NCBI RefSeq assembly: GCF_000026045.1
Contig: NC_007426.1
Coordinates: forward strand, 186,001-250,000
Direction: 5' to 3'
Origin: Natronomonas pharaonis DSM 2160
GTDB lineage: Archaea > Halobacteriota > Halobacteria > Halobacteriales > Haloarculaceae
Length of the DNA stretch: 64,000 bases
Position numbers and translations under genes: made by a program. Below, in pieces: positions 7,774 to 16,080 of the stretch (positions are counted from its first letter, which is position 1; each line of letters opens with the position of its first letter). Under the pieces are notes generated by a model. The model had not been told where the DNA came from, made no database searches, and worked only from the letters and a program-made list of their open reading frames with translations.

Positions 7774-8592
7774 TCACCGCAGGCCATCGCGGCGGTCATC
7801 AAGCGCCGGGAACTCCGACCGAACATCGGCGACACGGTCAGGCGGACAGTCGGCGACGACGAGCGTCGGCCCATCGTCGGCAGCGGCGACCGGGGTTCCC
7901 CACGGGTCGTAGATAGTCGACCGCCCGACGAGCGATGCGTCGTCGAACGTCGCAGAGCCATTGACGGCCCCGACATACAGCAGGTTCTCGACGGCGCGGG
8001 CGCGCGGCAGGAGCTTCCAGTGTTCGATGCGCGGGTACGGCCACGCGCTCGGGACAAGCACCATCGTAACGTCCTTTTCGGCGAGCTGGCGGTAGAGTTC
8101 CGGGAACCGGAGGTCATAACACGTCGTTACGGCGACGGTGTGTCCGCAGATGTTGGCCGTTGGGAGCCGTTCTCCGGGGACGAGCAGCTCTGCTTCGGCG
8201 GATTCGTACCCGAAGAGATGGTGCTTCCGATAGACGAGTTGTCGCTCGCCGTCGCTGTCGAACAGGACAGCGGTGTTGGCGAGCCCCTCCTCGGCCGGCA
8301 CAGGCTGTGCCGCGTCGGCCGACGCCGCGAGGTCCTCAACGACTGTCCCCGCCAGCACGGCCACATCGAACTCGACGGCTGCCTCACGGAGCCGCTGGTG
8401 AGTCGCGCCGTCGAGCGGCTGTGCGTAGCGCTCGTAGCTATCGAAGGCGAAGTACCCGACGTCGAATATCTCCGGCAGCACAACACAGTCGGCCCCGGCG
8501 GCAGCGGCGTCCGCAATCGCGTCGACGGCTCTCGTAACGTTTTCTTCGACGTCTCGCGGCGTTATCTCCAGTTGGGCAAGCGCGAGTCTCAT
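7774..8592 (-). CDS. Carbon-nitrogen hydrolase (nitrilase superfamily)
   Basis: A 272-residue cytoplasmic enzyme of the nitrilase superfamily, which hydrolyses non-peptide C-N bonds. The catalytic triad is complete: Glu41 in VVLPEIFDVGY, Lys123 in VYRKHHLFGYE and Cys158 in VTTCYDLRFPE. The length and the LRFPELYRQLA segment match the omega-amidase / deaminated-glutathione amidase branch rather than true nitrilases, but substrate cannot be assigned. The ATG at 8592 overlaps the stop of the upstream SRPBCC gene by four bases (8589-8592), so the two are almost certainly cotranscribed and translationally coupled. Confidence 0.88.
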   Translation of the reverse strand: MRLALAQLEITPRDVEENVTRAVDAIADAAAAGADCVVLPEIFDVGYFAFDSYERYAQPLDGATHQRLREAAVEFDVAVLAGTVVEDLAASADAAQPVPAEEGLANTAVLFDSDGERQLVYRKHHLFGYESAEAELLVPGERLPTANICGHTVAVTTCYDLRFPELYRQLAEKDVTMVLVPSAWPYPRIEHWKLLPRARAVENLLYVGAVNGSATFDDASLVGRSTIYDPWGTPVAAADDGPTLVVADCPPDRVADVRSEFPALDDRRDGLR

Positions 8593-9029
8593 CCGTCGTC
8601 CGTCCCCTCGGTGTTGACCGACTCCAAGACGACGGCTTCGAGGTTCGCCAGTTCATCGTCGAGCTTTCGCTTGAAGTAGGTCTCGACGCCCGGGAGGCGG
8701 CCGTCAACGACGAAACGGTTCGTGAGGCGAGTCCCCTCGTCGGTCGGTTCGAGTTCGTGTTCACCCTGTACGTACATGGCTTTGGAGCGACCGGTGAACT
8801 TCACGTACTCCGGTTCGTCCCGCTCGATGTCCTCTGTCTCGATTCGTATCGTCCGGTCAACGCGTGGAATCGGCAGCGAGACGTGCCAGACAGCGGTTCT
8901 GTCGCCGGTCGTCTCGTACTCCTCGACGACGCTTATCGACTCGGCTCGCGTCTTCGGGTCGGCGATGACCGACCAAACCCCCTCCGGTGGCACCGGAATG
9001 TCGAAGACGCGCTCGACGCGTACAGTCAT
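8589..9029 (-). CDS. SRPBCC (START/Bet v1-like) family protein
   Basis: A 146-residue single-domain protein with the helix-grip pattern of polyketide cyclase/CoxG-type proteins: an N-terminal strand (VRVERVFDIPVPPEGVWSVI), alternating strands and a long C-terminal helix (FKRKLDDELANLEAVVLESV). Such folds bind lipids or other hydrophobic ligands in a deep pocket. No catalytic residues are recognisable. It is the first gene of a two-gene unit with the nitrilase-family hydrolase (four-base ATGA overlap), suggesting a shared small-molecule job, but that is inference. Confidence 0.78.
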   Translation of the reverse strand: MTVRVERVFDIPVPPEGVWSVIADPKTRAESISVVEEYETTGDRTAVWHVSLPIPRVDRTIRIETEDIERDEPEYVKFTGRSKAMYVQGEHELEPTDEGTRLTNRFVVDGRLPGVETYFKRKLDDELANLEAVVLESVNTEGTDDG

Positions 9030-9074
9030 ACAGCTACATTGGAGAGCGCGAGTAAAAGGCCGGCCTTTTCGGCG

Positions 9075-9299
9075 TCACTCAGGGGTAACTCGCCACGTCG
9101 TCGAGCGAGCGCGTGACCACTTCTCGATGTCGACGTCCTCAGACTGTTCTGCGAGCCGTGGCAGCCGGGCACCGACCTGCTTGGCAGTGAGGTCGATGGC
9201 GTCGGCGATATGCTTGGCACGGAAGTAGCGGTCACCACCTTTGGCGCGCTCTCTGAGGTGGGCGAGGATGCGCTCGTCTTCCTCGCTCAGTTCGCTCAT
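9075..9299 (-). CDS. Small winged-helix protein (DUF7123-type)
   Basis: A 74-residue acidic protein. The pattern of helix (EDERILAHLRERA), helix-turn-helix (FRAKHIADAIDLTAKQVGAR) and wing (STTWRV) is that of a compact winged-helix DNA-binding domain conserved in haloarchaea. The start at 9299 is chosen because it follows a TATA-like CCTTAAGC 27 bases upstream; the frame stays open upstream but runs through the neighbouring promoter and gene. Role unknown; probably a regulator or chromatin-associated factor. Confidence 0.72.
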   Translation of the reverse strand: MSELSEEDERILAHLRERAKGGDRYFRAKHIADAIDLTAKQVGARLPRLAEQSEDVDIEKWSRARSTTWRVTPE

Positions 9300-9322
9300 A
9301 CTGCCGTATTGGGCCGCGAGCG

Positions 9323-9330
9323 GCTTAAGG
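9323..9330 (-). promoter_or_regulatory. TATA box for the 74-residue winged-helix gene
   Basis: CCTTAAGC on the minus strand lies 27 bases before the ATG at 9299, indicating a leaderless transcript. Confidence 0.5.
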
Positions 9331-9339
9331 GCGTCCCTT

Positions 9340-9528
9340 CTAGCTGTACAGGTGGTACGCGGCGACGGAGAGGCCGCCAGCGGCGACCGCGACCGCGAAG
9401 GACCAGCCGGCGGCCAACTGGTCGCCCGTAACTCCGAAGACGGCGAGCCCGACCGCGCCGAGGACGGCGATGACGCCGAATAGCATCGAGAAGCCGACAC
9501 CCTTGTCCGTCGAGTTAGCGGTTTCCAT
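9340..9528 (-). CDS. Small two-helix membrane protein (DUF7525-type)
   Basis: A 62-residue protein with two predicted membrane segments (about residues 14-33 and 40-58) and almost no soluble part. The start at 9528 is fixed by a TATA-like box at 9551-9558; the longer open frame upstream is antisense to the DUF373 gene. Conserved small haloarchaeal membrane proteins of this size are known but uncharacterised. No partner is evident. Confidence 0.7.
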   Translation of the reverse strand: METANSTDKGVGFSMLFGVIAVLGAVGLAVFGVTGDQLAAGWSFAVAVAAGGLSVAAYHLYS

Positions 9529-9550
9529 ACCCGTACCTACGGGAGCGGTC

Positions 9551-9558
9551 TCATAAAT
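9551..9558 (-). promoter_or_regulatory. TATA box for the 62-residue membrane protein
   Basis: GATTTATGA on the minus strand, about 27 bases before the ATG at 9528, supports the short start. Confidence 0.5.
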
Positions 9559-9628
9559 CCCGCCGGTTGCGGTTCGACGACGGACGGGAGGCTGAACCTT
9601 TTTCTCTACCGGAGCGGAACGACGACAC

Positions 9629-10741
9629 GTGAGTACGCTGGTCGTCTGTGTCGACCGGGACGGCGGCATCGACCACGAGACCCCGGTCGTTGGCTGGGAG
9701 ACCATTCGGGGGCTGGTCACCGAAATCGGAATCGACGACCCGGAGGACAGCCGTGTTAACTGCCTGCTGGAGGCACTCCGGGTCGGACGGGACCTCCGCG
9801 ATTCGGGAGAGACCGCTATCGTCGCCGTCGTTTCCGGGGGCGGTGAGGGGGTAAACAGCGACCGCGCCGTCGCCGAGCAGGTCGACGAGCTCGTCGATGC
9901 ACACGACCCCTCGTCAGCAATCGTCGTCACCGACTCGGCGAACGACGAACGGCTGGTCCCCATCATTGAAAGCCGAGTGCAGGTCGACGCCGTCGACCGC
10001 GTCATTGTCCGGCAGTCCCACGACATTCAGTCGACCTACTACCTCCTAAAACAGTTCCTCGGTGACGAGGAGCTCCGCGGAACGGTGCTCGTACCTATCG
10101 GCGCAGGGATGCTCGCGTTTCCGCTCCTGCTGTTGCTCGCCGACAGCGTCGCGGTGGCGATGGCGTCGATTGCTGCCGTCATCGGGCTATTTCTTCTCTA
10201 TAAGGGCCTCGGTATCGACGACCTCGTCTCGACGCTGCCGTCGCGGGCGCGGACGGCGTTCTACTCGGGACAGGTATCGCTCGTCACCTACGTTGTCGGA
10301 GCCGGGTTGGCACTCATCGGCGTCTTCGCTGGCGGCATCAACGCTGCAGGCATGAGCGCCGAAAGCGAGCTGCTTGTCGCGGTTCGGTTTCTCTTCGACA
10401 GCGTGCCATGGCTGGCCGCGGCAGCGCTGGCGGCGGCGACTGGCCGGCTCATCGACGAATTGCTGGCCGAGCAGCCGGTTTCGACGGCGCTGATGAATCT
10501 CCCGTTCGGCGTCGTCGCCATCGGACTTGTCGTCCGTGGGTTCAGCGGCTATCTGCTGGAGCGAGCCGGGGTCTTCGAGCCGTTCGTCGTTCCGTCGTTC
10601 GAAGCCGGACCCGTTGCAGTCGAGGGGTTCGCCGTCTCTATCTGGGGACGGCTCGCCATATACATCGTCGCCGGCGTGGTTGTCAGCCTGCTCGGCGTTG
10701 TGTTCACGTCACAAATGAACGACGCGGGCGAGCGCGGCTGA
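9629..10741 (+). CDS. DUF373 family membrane protein
   Basis: A 370-residue archaeal protein of the DUF373 family. The N-terminal soluble half (residues about 1-145) starts with LVVCVDRDGGI and contains GGGEGVNSDRAVAEQVDEL, a nucleotide-binding-like alpha/beta arrangement. The C-terminal half carries about six membrane segments. The start is a GTG at 9629; a T-rich TATA-like box at about 9597-9606 makes the message leaderless. The gene is divergent from the small membrane protein upstream and is followed by dph6 after 42 bases. The biochemical role of DUF373 proteins is unknown. Confidence 0.85.
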   Translation: MSTLVVCVDRDGGIDHETPVVGWETIRGLVTEIGIDDPEDSRVNCLLEALRVGRDLRDSGETAIVAVVSGGGEGVNSDRAVAEQVDELVDAHDPSSAIVVTDSANDERLVPIIESRVQVDAVDRVIVRQSHDIQSTYYLLKQFLGDEELRGTVLVPIGAGMLAFPLLLLLADSVAVAMASIAAVIGLFLLYKGLGIDDLVSTLPSRARTAFYSGQVSLVTYVVGAGLALIGVFAGGINAAGMSAESELLVAVRFLFDSVPWLAAAALAAATGRLIDELLAEQPVSTALMNLPFGVVAIGLVVRGFSGYLLERAGVFEPFVVPSFEAGPVAVEGFAVSIWGRLAIYIVAGVVVSLLGVVFTSQMNDAGERG

Positions 10742-10783
10742 ACGAACCGACGGCCATTTGCCCGTTGGGGAGAACGTCCGTGT

Positions 10784-11503
10784 ATGAAGCCGTGGGTGAG
10801 CCTCTTTTCAGGAGGAAAGGACTCGTCGTGGGCGCTCTACCGCGCGCTCGAGGACGGCAAGCCGGTAGAGCGGCTGGTAACGGTCCACCCTGAGGGGGAT
10901 TCGTTCATGTACCACGTCCCTGCGACGGAGCTTGCCTCGCTGGCAGCCGAAAGCATTGGGATACCGCTTGTGAATGTCCGCCCCGACGATTTCGACGATG
11001 GGGCGACAGCGGCGGAGGACTCCAGCCAGCGGGGCGACCGGGAGCTCGAGCCACTCGAAGCCGAACTTTCGGCACTCGCCGACGAACTGGGCGGCATCGA
11101 CGGCGTGACAGCCGGGGCCGTCGAAAGCAGCTATCAGACCGACCGGCTCGAAGGGCTCTGTGACCGACTCGACGCGGAGCTTTTCGCGCCGCTGTGGCAG
11201 CAGAACCCCCGAGAACTGGCCGAAGCGATGTTTGCCGCCGGCTTCGAAATAACCATCGTCAGCGTGTCGGCCCGCGGACTCGACGAGTCGTGGCTTGGCC
11301 GGACACTCGACGCAGAGGCGCTCGCGGAGCTGGAGCGGCTCAACGACGAGTATGGCGTCCACGTGCTCGGCGAGGGGGGCGAGTTCGAAACGCTCGTGAC
11401 GGACGCCCCACACATGGACCGACGCATCGAATTGGAGTACGAGACGACGTTTGACGGGCTTCGCGGGTCACTACAGATTACCGACGCGTGGCTGGCAGCG
11501 TAG
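10784..11503 (+). CDS. dph6: Diphthine--ammonia ligase (Dph6-like)
   Basis: A 239-residue PP-loop ATPase. The ATP-binding motif SGGKDSSWAL is at residues 9-18, and the family segments GDSFMYHVPA and GEGGEFETLVTDAP are present. Dph6 amidates diphthine on elongation factor 2 in the last step of diphthamide synthesis, using ATP and ammonia. An acidic, hydrophilic insert (residues about 68-90, including EDSSQRGDRELE) is longer than in most relatives. Length otherwise fits the archaeal family of about 220-240 residues. It follows the DUF373 gene by 42 bases on the same strand. Confidence 0.88.
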   Translation: MKPWVSLFSGGKDSSWALYRALEDGKPVERLVTVHPEGDSFMYHVPATELASLAAESIGIPLVNVRPDDFDDGATAAEDSSQRGDRELEPLEAELSALADELGGIDGVTAGAVESSYQTDRLEGLCDRLDAELFAPLWQQNPRELAEAMFAAGFEITIVSVSARGLDESWLGRTLDAEALAELERLNDEYGVHVLGEGGEFETLVTDAPHMDRRIELEYETTFDGLRGSLQITDAWLAA

Positions 11504-11665
11504 CGAGCAGACGGCACGCGATACCGGCGGCCCGGACGCCGTACTCCCGCCTCGGCGGACCGCCGCAGTCTATCAGAGCACACCGTCGGTGGTTCCGTCA
11601 TCGAATATAAATCCGCGGGCAGGGAGAGGAAAAAGCACTTACCCGCGGCTCGGGTCGAATACTGT

Positions 11666-12634
11666 ATGAAGGCAGTCGTCCTCGCCGGCGGGTACGCGAC
11701 GCGTCTGTGGCCGATAACGAAACATCGGCCGAAGATGCTGCTCCCGGTCGGCGAGACGACCGTCATCGACCGGATTTTCAGCGCGCTGGAGGCAGACGAG
11801 CGAATCGAGGAGGTGTACGTCTCGACGAACGAACGCTTTGCGGACGCCTTCGAGCAGCATCTGGCCGACCAGTCCTTCGAGAAGCCGGTGGTGTCGGTCG
11901 AAGAAACCACCGAGGAAGCCGAGAAGTTCGGCGTTGTCGGGGCACTCGGGCAGTTGGTCGAACGCGAGGGTATCGACGACGACCTCTTGGTCGTTGCGGG
12001 CGACAACCTCATCGGATTCGACCTCTCGGAGTTTATCGACTACTTCCAACAGAAGGAGACAGCGGTGCTGGCCGCATACGACGTCGGCGACCGTGAGAAA
12101 GCCAAATCATACGGGCTCGTCGAACTCGACGGCGACCGGGTTGTCGATTTTCAGGAAAAGCCAGCGGAGCCGAACAGCACGCTCGTCTCCATCGCATGTT
12201 ATGCATTCCCCCAAGAGTCGATTCGCTTCGAGGAGTATCTCTCCGGCGGGAACAACCCCGACGAACCGGGATGGTTCATCCAGTGGCTCCAGAACCAAGA
12301 ACCGGTGTCGGCGTTCGTCTTCGACGAGCCGTGGTTCGACATCGGGACGCCGGAGTCGTATCTCGAAGCAGTAGCGTGGACGCTTGGCGGCGACAGCGTT
12401 ATCGCGGAGTCGGCCACCGTCGAGCGCTCGACAATCGGGGAAAACGTGCAGGTGATGGCCGGTGCGGAAATCGCCGATGCGACGCTTGACCGCTCGGTCG
12501 TCTTCGAGGACGCCGTCGTCGAAGGGTGTGAGATACACGAGACGATAATCGATGAGGGGACGCATCTGGAGGGTATCGACCTCGCCGGGGCGCTCATCGG
12601 TGCACACACACAGTTGACAAACGGAGTGGAGTGA
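11666..12634 (+). CDS. NDP-sugar pyrophosphorylase with left-handed beta-helix tail
   Basis: A 322-residue nucleotidyltransferase that forms NDP-sugars from a sugar 1-phosphate and an NTP. The signature LAGGYATRLWPITKHRPKML is at residues 6-25, and the metal-binding aspartate region is VVAGDNLIGFDLSEF. The C-terminal quarter (about 250-322) has hexapeptide-like repeats (ATVERSTIGENVQVMAGAEI) typical of a left-handed beta-helix. Glucose-1-phosphate thymidylyltransferase or a related N-glycosylation/exopolysaccharide role is likely; base and sugar specificity are not decided by the sequence. Its stop is two bases before the next ATG, so it forms an operon with the HTH-zinc ribbon gene. Confidence 0.88.
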   Translation: MKAVVLAGGYATRLWPITKHRPKMLLPVGETTVIDRIFSALEADERIEEVYVSTNERFADAFEQHLADQSFEKPVVSVEETTEEAEKFGVVGALGQLVEREGIDDDLLVVAGDNLIGFDLSEFIDYFQQKETAVLAAYDVGDREKAKSYGLVELDGDRVVDFQEKPAEPNSTLVSIACYAFPQESIRFEEYLSGGNNPDEPGWFIQWLQNQEPVSAFVFDEPWFDIGTPESYLEAVAWTLGGDSVIAESATVERSTIGENVQVMAGAEIADATLDRSVVFEDAVVEGCEIHETIIDEGTHLEGIDLAGALIGAHTQLTNGVE

Positions 12635-12636
12635 GT

Positions 12637-12927
12637 ATGAGCACGGACGACCGAACAACGAGAGAAAAGATTCGGGCACACCTTCGGAAAGAAGAGGCCG
12701 AGGCTGGAGCGCTGGCCGCGGAGTTCGGCGTGACAGTCGAGGAGGCGCTCTCGCACGTCGAGCATATTGCGCGTTCGCTGGAGTCCGCCGACGAAGAGCT
12801 ACTCGTGGCACCACCGGCCTGCCGCAGTTGTGGCTTCGAGGACTTCGACGACCTCATCAATCGCCCGTCGCGGTGTCCGGAATGTAAAAGCGAGAACCTC
12901 TCCGAGCCAGTCTTTACCGTCCGATGA
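12637..12927 (+). CDS. HTH / zinc-ribbon transcriptional regulator (COG3357-like)
   Basis: A 96-residue protein with an N-terminal helix-turn-helix (TREKIRAHLRKEEAEAGALA to about residue 45) and a C-terminal rubredoxin-like zinc ribbon (CRSCGF and CPECKSE). This HTH-plus-ribbon architecture is a widespread archaeal family predicted to regulate transcription. The ATG at 12637 is two bases after the upstream stop; a GTG at 12631 overlapping that stop as GTGA is an alternative start adding two residues. Cotranscription with the sugar nucleotidyltransferase is likely. Confidence 0.82.
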   Translation: MSTDDRTTREKIRAHLRKEEAEAGALAAEFGVTVEEALSHVEHIARSLESADEELLVAPPACRSCGFEDFDDLINRPSRCPECKSENLSEPVFTVR

Positions 12928-12983
12928 AGCTCTGTCGGAGCCGCAGCCGGCGACCGCCGAACGCGGTGTGGGCACCCGATAGT

Positions 12984-12992
12984 GTTTAATAT
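12984..12992 (+). promoter_or_regulatory. TATA box for the aSUI1 gene
   Basis: GTTTAATAT lies about 29 bases before the ATG at 13018, consistent with a leaderless or nearly leaderless message. Confidence 0.5.
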
Positions 12993-13005
12993 GGCCGTTG
13001 TGTAA

Positions 13006-13311
<306 letters not shown>

Positions 13312-13377
13312 CCGCACTCTAATACCGCGCGTCGAGCGCCACGGTTTTTTCAGACCTACTGGCGAGCCGCTGGCTTC

Positions 13378-13728
13378 TCAGAACGGCGCGTCGGACGCCT
13401 CCGTTTCTGAACCCTCGTCGGTTTCGAGGTCATAGGGCCACCCCTCAATACCGGGTTCCAGCGAATCAACGCGGCCGTCGAACCCCTCGAAGGAGGCGAT
13501 GAGCCGTGCGGCCTGCTGGCTCGCTTGGCCGTGTGGGCAGACGGTCACCACCCGGTCGGCGTCGGCGACCTGCTCGATGTGCGTCGTTAGCTCTTGGAAC
13601 GGGATGTTATCGCTGCCGGGAATATGGCCCCGGCCGAACTGGGCGGGCGAGCGGATGTCGACGATTCTGAGGTCGGTGTCCGAATCAAGCAGCTCCTGAA
13701 GCGTTTCGGCGCTGATTTCGCCGTCCAT
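13378..13728 (-). CDS. Rhodanese-like domain protein
   Basis: A 116-residue single-domain sulfurtransferase. The active-site loop is VCPHGQAS with Cys64, preceded by the conserved IVDIRSPAQFGRGHIPG. Single-domain rhodaneses carry persulfide sulfur to acceptors in the cytoplasm; the acceptor here is unknown. The start at 13728 is supported by a TATA-like GATTTTAAG at about 13752-13762, which sits across the end of the upstream Nudix gene, so it may be expressed separately from that operon. Confidence 0.88.
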   Translation of the reverse strand: MDGEISAETLQELLDSDTDLRIVDIRSPAQFGRGHIPGSDNIPFQELTTHIEQVADADRVVTVCPHGQASQQAARLIASFEGFDGRVDSLEPGIEGWPYDLETDEGSETEASDAPF

Positions 13729-13758
13729 ACCGTCCTGTAGGGCACCGAGGGCTTAAAA

Positions 13759-14343
13759 TCACAGCAGGTCGGCCTCGTCGGCGAGCAACAGCCCCTCAAT
13801 CGTCGCATCGTTCGCCGGCGGCCCGCGGGCGACATCGAGAGCCGCTTCGACGGGAACGGTCATGACATCGAGGAACTCGTTGCCGTCGAGCCGTCGCTCA
13901 CCGACAGAGAGGTCGTCAGCATAGACAATGCCGCGAGAATGGCGGAGCACGCCGGTCGAACACCAAAACGACGACAGGAGGTCGACCGAATCGGCCACGA
14001 GTCCGGCCTCCTCTTCGAGTTCCCTGCGGCCGGCCTCGGCGAAATCCTCGCCCGACTCGACGATTCCGGCGGGGAGTTCCCGACAGAGCTTGCGGATAGT
14101 CGGTCGGAACTGTTCGACCATCACCACAGACCGCTCCTCGGAGTCGAACCCGAGGGCAGCGGGGTCATCAAGCACGGCAACGATGACCGTTGCTGGCGGG
14201 AGTTCCGCCCAATAGTAGCGTTTCGTGCGGCCGTCGGGCAGTTCGACGAGGTCGTAACCGCCGGTGTACCAGCCGGTCTCGTACTCGGTCTCGGATTCGA
14301 TGACGGTCCAGTCGTGGTCGGCGGGGCTGTAGTCGTCTGTCAC
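13759..14343 (-). CDS. NUDIX hydrolase (ADP-ribose pyrophosphatase-like)
   Basis: A 194-residue Nudix enzyme. The Nudix box is intact at about residues 97-119: G, five residues, E, seven residues, REL-EEE-GL. The N-terminal beta region and the length resemble ADP-ribose pyrophosphatases (NudF/YffH type), which cleave nucleoside diphosphate derivatives. The ATG at 14343 overlaps the stop of the DUF5809-type gene by four bases, so the two are coupled. Exact substrate cannot be assigned. Confidence 0.88.
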   Translation of the reverse strand: MTDDYSPADHDWTVIESETEYETGWYTGGYDLVELPDGRTKRYYWAELPPATVIVAVLDDPAALGFDSEERSVVMVEQFRPTIRKLCRELPAGIVESGEDFAEAGRRELEEEAGLVADSVDLLSSFWCSTGVLRHSRGIVYADDLSVGERRLDGNEFLDVMTVPVEAALDVARGPPANDATIEGLLLADEADLL

Positions 14344-14777
14344 TGTTCGTCCCCCGTGAGACGGTCACGGTAGAGACGGTTAAAGGCCATCCGCCGGACG
14401 GTGCCGACCGCCGCATCCGGCTCATTCTGGAACGTGGCCGCCGTGGCGGCCTCGGCGGCCGGCGAGACGTGCCACGCGACGCGGTCGACGTTGTCGCTGC
14501 CGGCACGGCGGACATCGTAGGTCGATTCCTCGCGCCACACATTGAACGTCTCTCTGTCGGCAACGCGGACCGTGAGCTGTTCGGCAAAGAGCGTCTGTCG
14601 GGCGGTTTCGACGACCGCGGGTGTCACACGTTCGTCGTACTCCTCGCGGTCGAAGGACATCGCCCGAGCGACCTCGCGGACCATCGTCTGTGCCGTCGGT
14701 CCCAGCGCCTCATAACGGGCCTCGGCGTCGGCCCACGTCTCCGGCTGCAGAAAGCCCCGCGTCTGTTGTTCGTCCAT
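14340..14777 (-). CDS. DUF5809-type haloarchaeal protein
   Basis: A 145-residue protein recognised as a haloarchaea-only family (DUF5809 from memory). It is mostly helical by pattern, starting RGFLQPETWADAEARYEALG and including AQTMVREVARAMSFDREEYD. No catalytic motif is visible. The ATG at 14777 is preferred over the GTG at 14783. It lies 25 bases downstream of the DUF5810-type gene and overlaps the Nudix gene by ATGA, giving a DUF5810-DUF5809-Nudix operon. Confidence 0.78.
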   Translation of the reverse strand: MDEQQTRGFLQPETWADAEARYEALGPTAQTMVREVARAMSFDREEYDERVTPAVVETARQTLFAEQLTVRVADRETFNVWREESTYDVRRAGSDNVDRVAWHVSPAAEAATAATFQNEPDAAVGTVRRMAFNRLYRDRLTGDEQ

Positions 14778-14802
14778 ACCCACAGATAGGGTGGCCGGGC
14801 TG

Positions 14803-15252
14803 TTACGCGTTTTCGTCGTCGTCGAGTAGTTCCTTGGTCATCTCGCGTGCCTCCTCAAGAATCTCGGCGGCTTCCGCATCGAGTTGGCCGCTGGTGTCGA
14901 CAGTCGGCGTCGGAGAAGCGCTGTCGTGGTCGTGGTCGTGGTCGTGTCCGTGGCTGTGGCCGTGGTCGTGCTCGTCGTCGAAGAGCGCTCCGGACCGCTC
15001 CTCGGCGGGCTCTTCGTTTTCACCGAGCGCGCCGGCGGTATCCTCAAACACCTGTGGGAACGCCGCGCTTTCGGCGCCGTCTTCTATCACCGATGCGAGT
15101 TCGCTTTCGCCCATCGACGACCAGTTGGGGACGTTGTCATCGAGCCACGCCTCGTGGTCGTCGTCGCCGAGCATGGCGGTGAACGCGAGGTGGTTGGCGA
15201 GGTGGCTGGCGTCGGCCTGCGGGTCAGAACAAACCGGACAGACGTATCCCAT
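14803..15252 (-). CDS. DUF5810-type zinc-finger protein with histidine-rich segment
   Basis: A 149-residue protein starting MGYVCPVCSDPQADASHLANH. The N-terminal CxxC plus two histidines spaced as HLANH form a probable C2H2-like zinc site. A striking stretch of alternating His and Asp/Gly (about 17 residues, near residue 95) could bind metals. The C-terminus is helical and acidic. The ATG at 15252 is chosen because the conserved family begins there; the longer frame to 15348 would precede the finger. It heads the operon with the DUF5809-type and Nudix genes. Confidence 0.78.
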   Translation of the reverse strand: MGYVCPVCSDPQADASHLANHLAFTAMLGDDDHEAWLDDNVPNWSSMGESELASVIEDGAESAAFPQVFEDTAGALGENEEPAEERSGALFDDEHDHGHSHGHDHDHDHDSASPTPTVDTSGQLDAEAAEILEEAREMTKELLDDDENA

Positions 15253-15424
15253 GCCGACAACTGGGGTTCCAGCGCCAAAACGACTGCGTCCGCGACCCCC
15301 CGTGTTGTCACTCTCCTCATTTTGCTTCATTCCCGACAGTTCCGACACGCTTCGGTCATCCGTCGGTCCGCCATCATATGGTGATAAGAGCTAACTCACG
15401 GTATATCGTACGTTATTATACAGC

Positions 15425-16042
15425 ATGGCTTGGATAAACCCACAGGACAGTAAACGCTCGGCGTGGGCAGGAAAAAGCGACGCTGGCAGTGATGCCGACC
15501 CGGCAACCCGGAGCGTATACCAGCGGGCCGTCGAAGCGAACACACCGTACCGGCGGCGCGAGCGGGTGCGGCTGTCGGGCGAGTCAGTCGCAGAGCAGTA
15601 CCGGTCACGGGAGTACACCGACGCGGCCATCTCCTACGACACCGTCGTTAGCGCCGCGGGCGAGCGTCGGGTTGTAGCGCGCGGGCACCTCTGGGGCGGC
15701 GACGACGACGACCAGCGGTACCGGATACAGTATCGGCGAAAGGGACCTCCAACCGAAACCGTGCCGTTCGACGAATACGAGGTTTGGGTCCGATATCAGT
15801 TCGGAACGGTGACACACATTCAGAAAGGCGAGCCTGTCTTCAAGCCGTCCGCCAACCCCGAAGAGGAAAAGCGAACGCTCGCATGGGACAAACTGTACGC
15901 TTCCGACCGATTTCGGCTGATTGAAGCCGAGCTGGTCGGGAATCCTGAACTGGCCAGATATCGGCTCAAGGAACAGGAGGTATGGGAGGCGATTCGTGAC
16001 GTGTTCCGGTATGACCCGAAAGCTTTCGGCGTTACGCCGTAG
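15425..16042 (+). CDS. Unrecognised 205-residue protein
   Basis: No family is recognised. The protein is less acidic than its neighbours and rich in Tyr, Arg and Trp. The N-terminus (residues 1-40) is polar and probably flexible. The central part (about 70-145) alternates as beta strands, for example RYRIQYRRKGPPTETVPFDEY and YEVWVRYQFGTVTHIQ. The C-terminal part is helical (RFRLIEAELVGNPELARYRL). No signal peptide or membrane segment is present. An AT-rich promoter region (GGTATATCG at about 15400) precedes the ATG. It stands alone between the DUF5810-type operon and a rhodanese. It could be an acquired gene. Confidence 0.6.
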   Translation: MAWINPQDSKRSAWAGKSDAGSDADPATRSVYQRAVEANTPYRRRERVRLSGESVAEQYRSREYTDAAISYDTVVSAAGERRVVARGHLWGGDDDDQRYRIQYRRKGPPTETVPFDEYEVWVRYQFGTVTHIQKGEPVFKPSANPEEEKRTLAWDKLYASDRFRLIEAELVGNPELARYRLKEQEVWEAIRDVFRYDPKAFGVTP

Positions 16043-16080
16043 CGATAGCGGTTAGTGGACGCGAATCGAACGGGGGAGGC

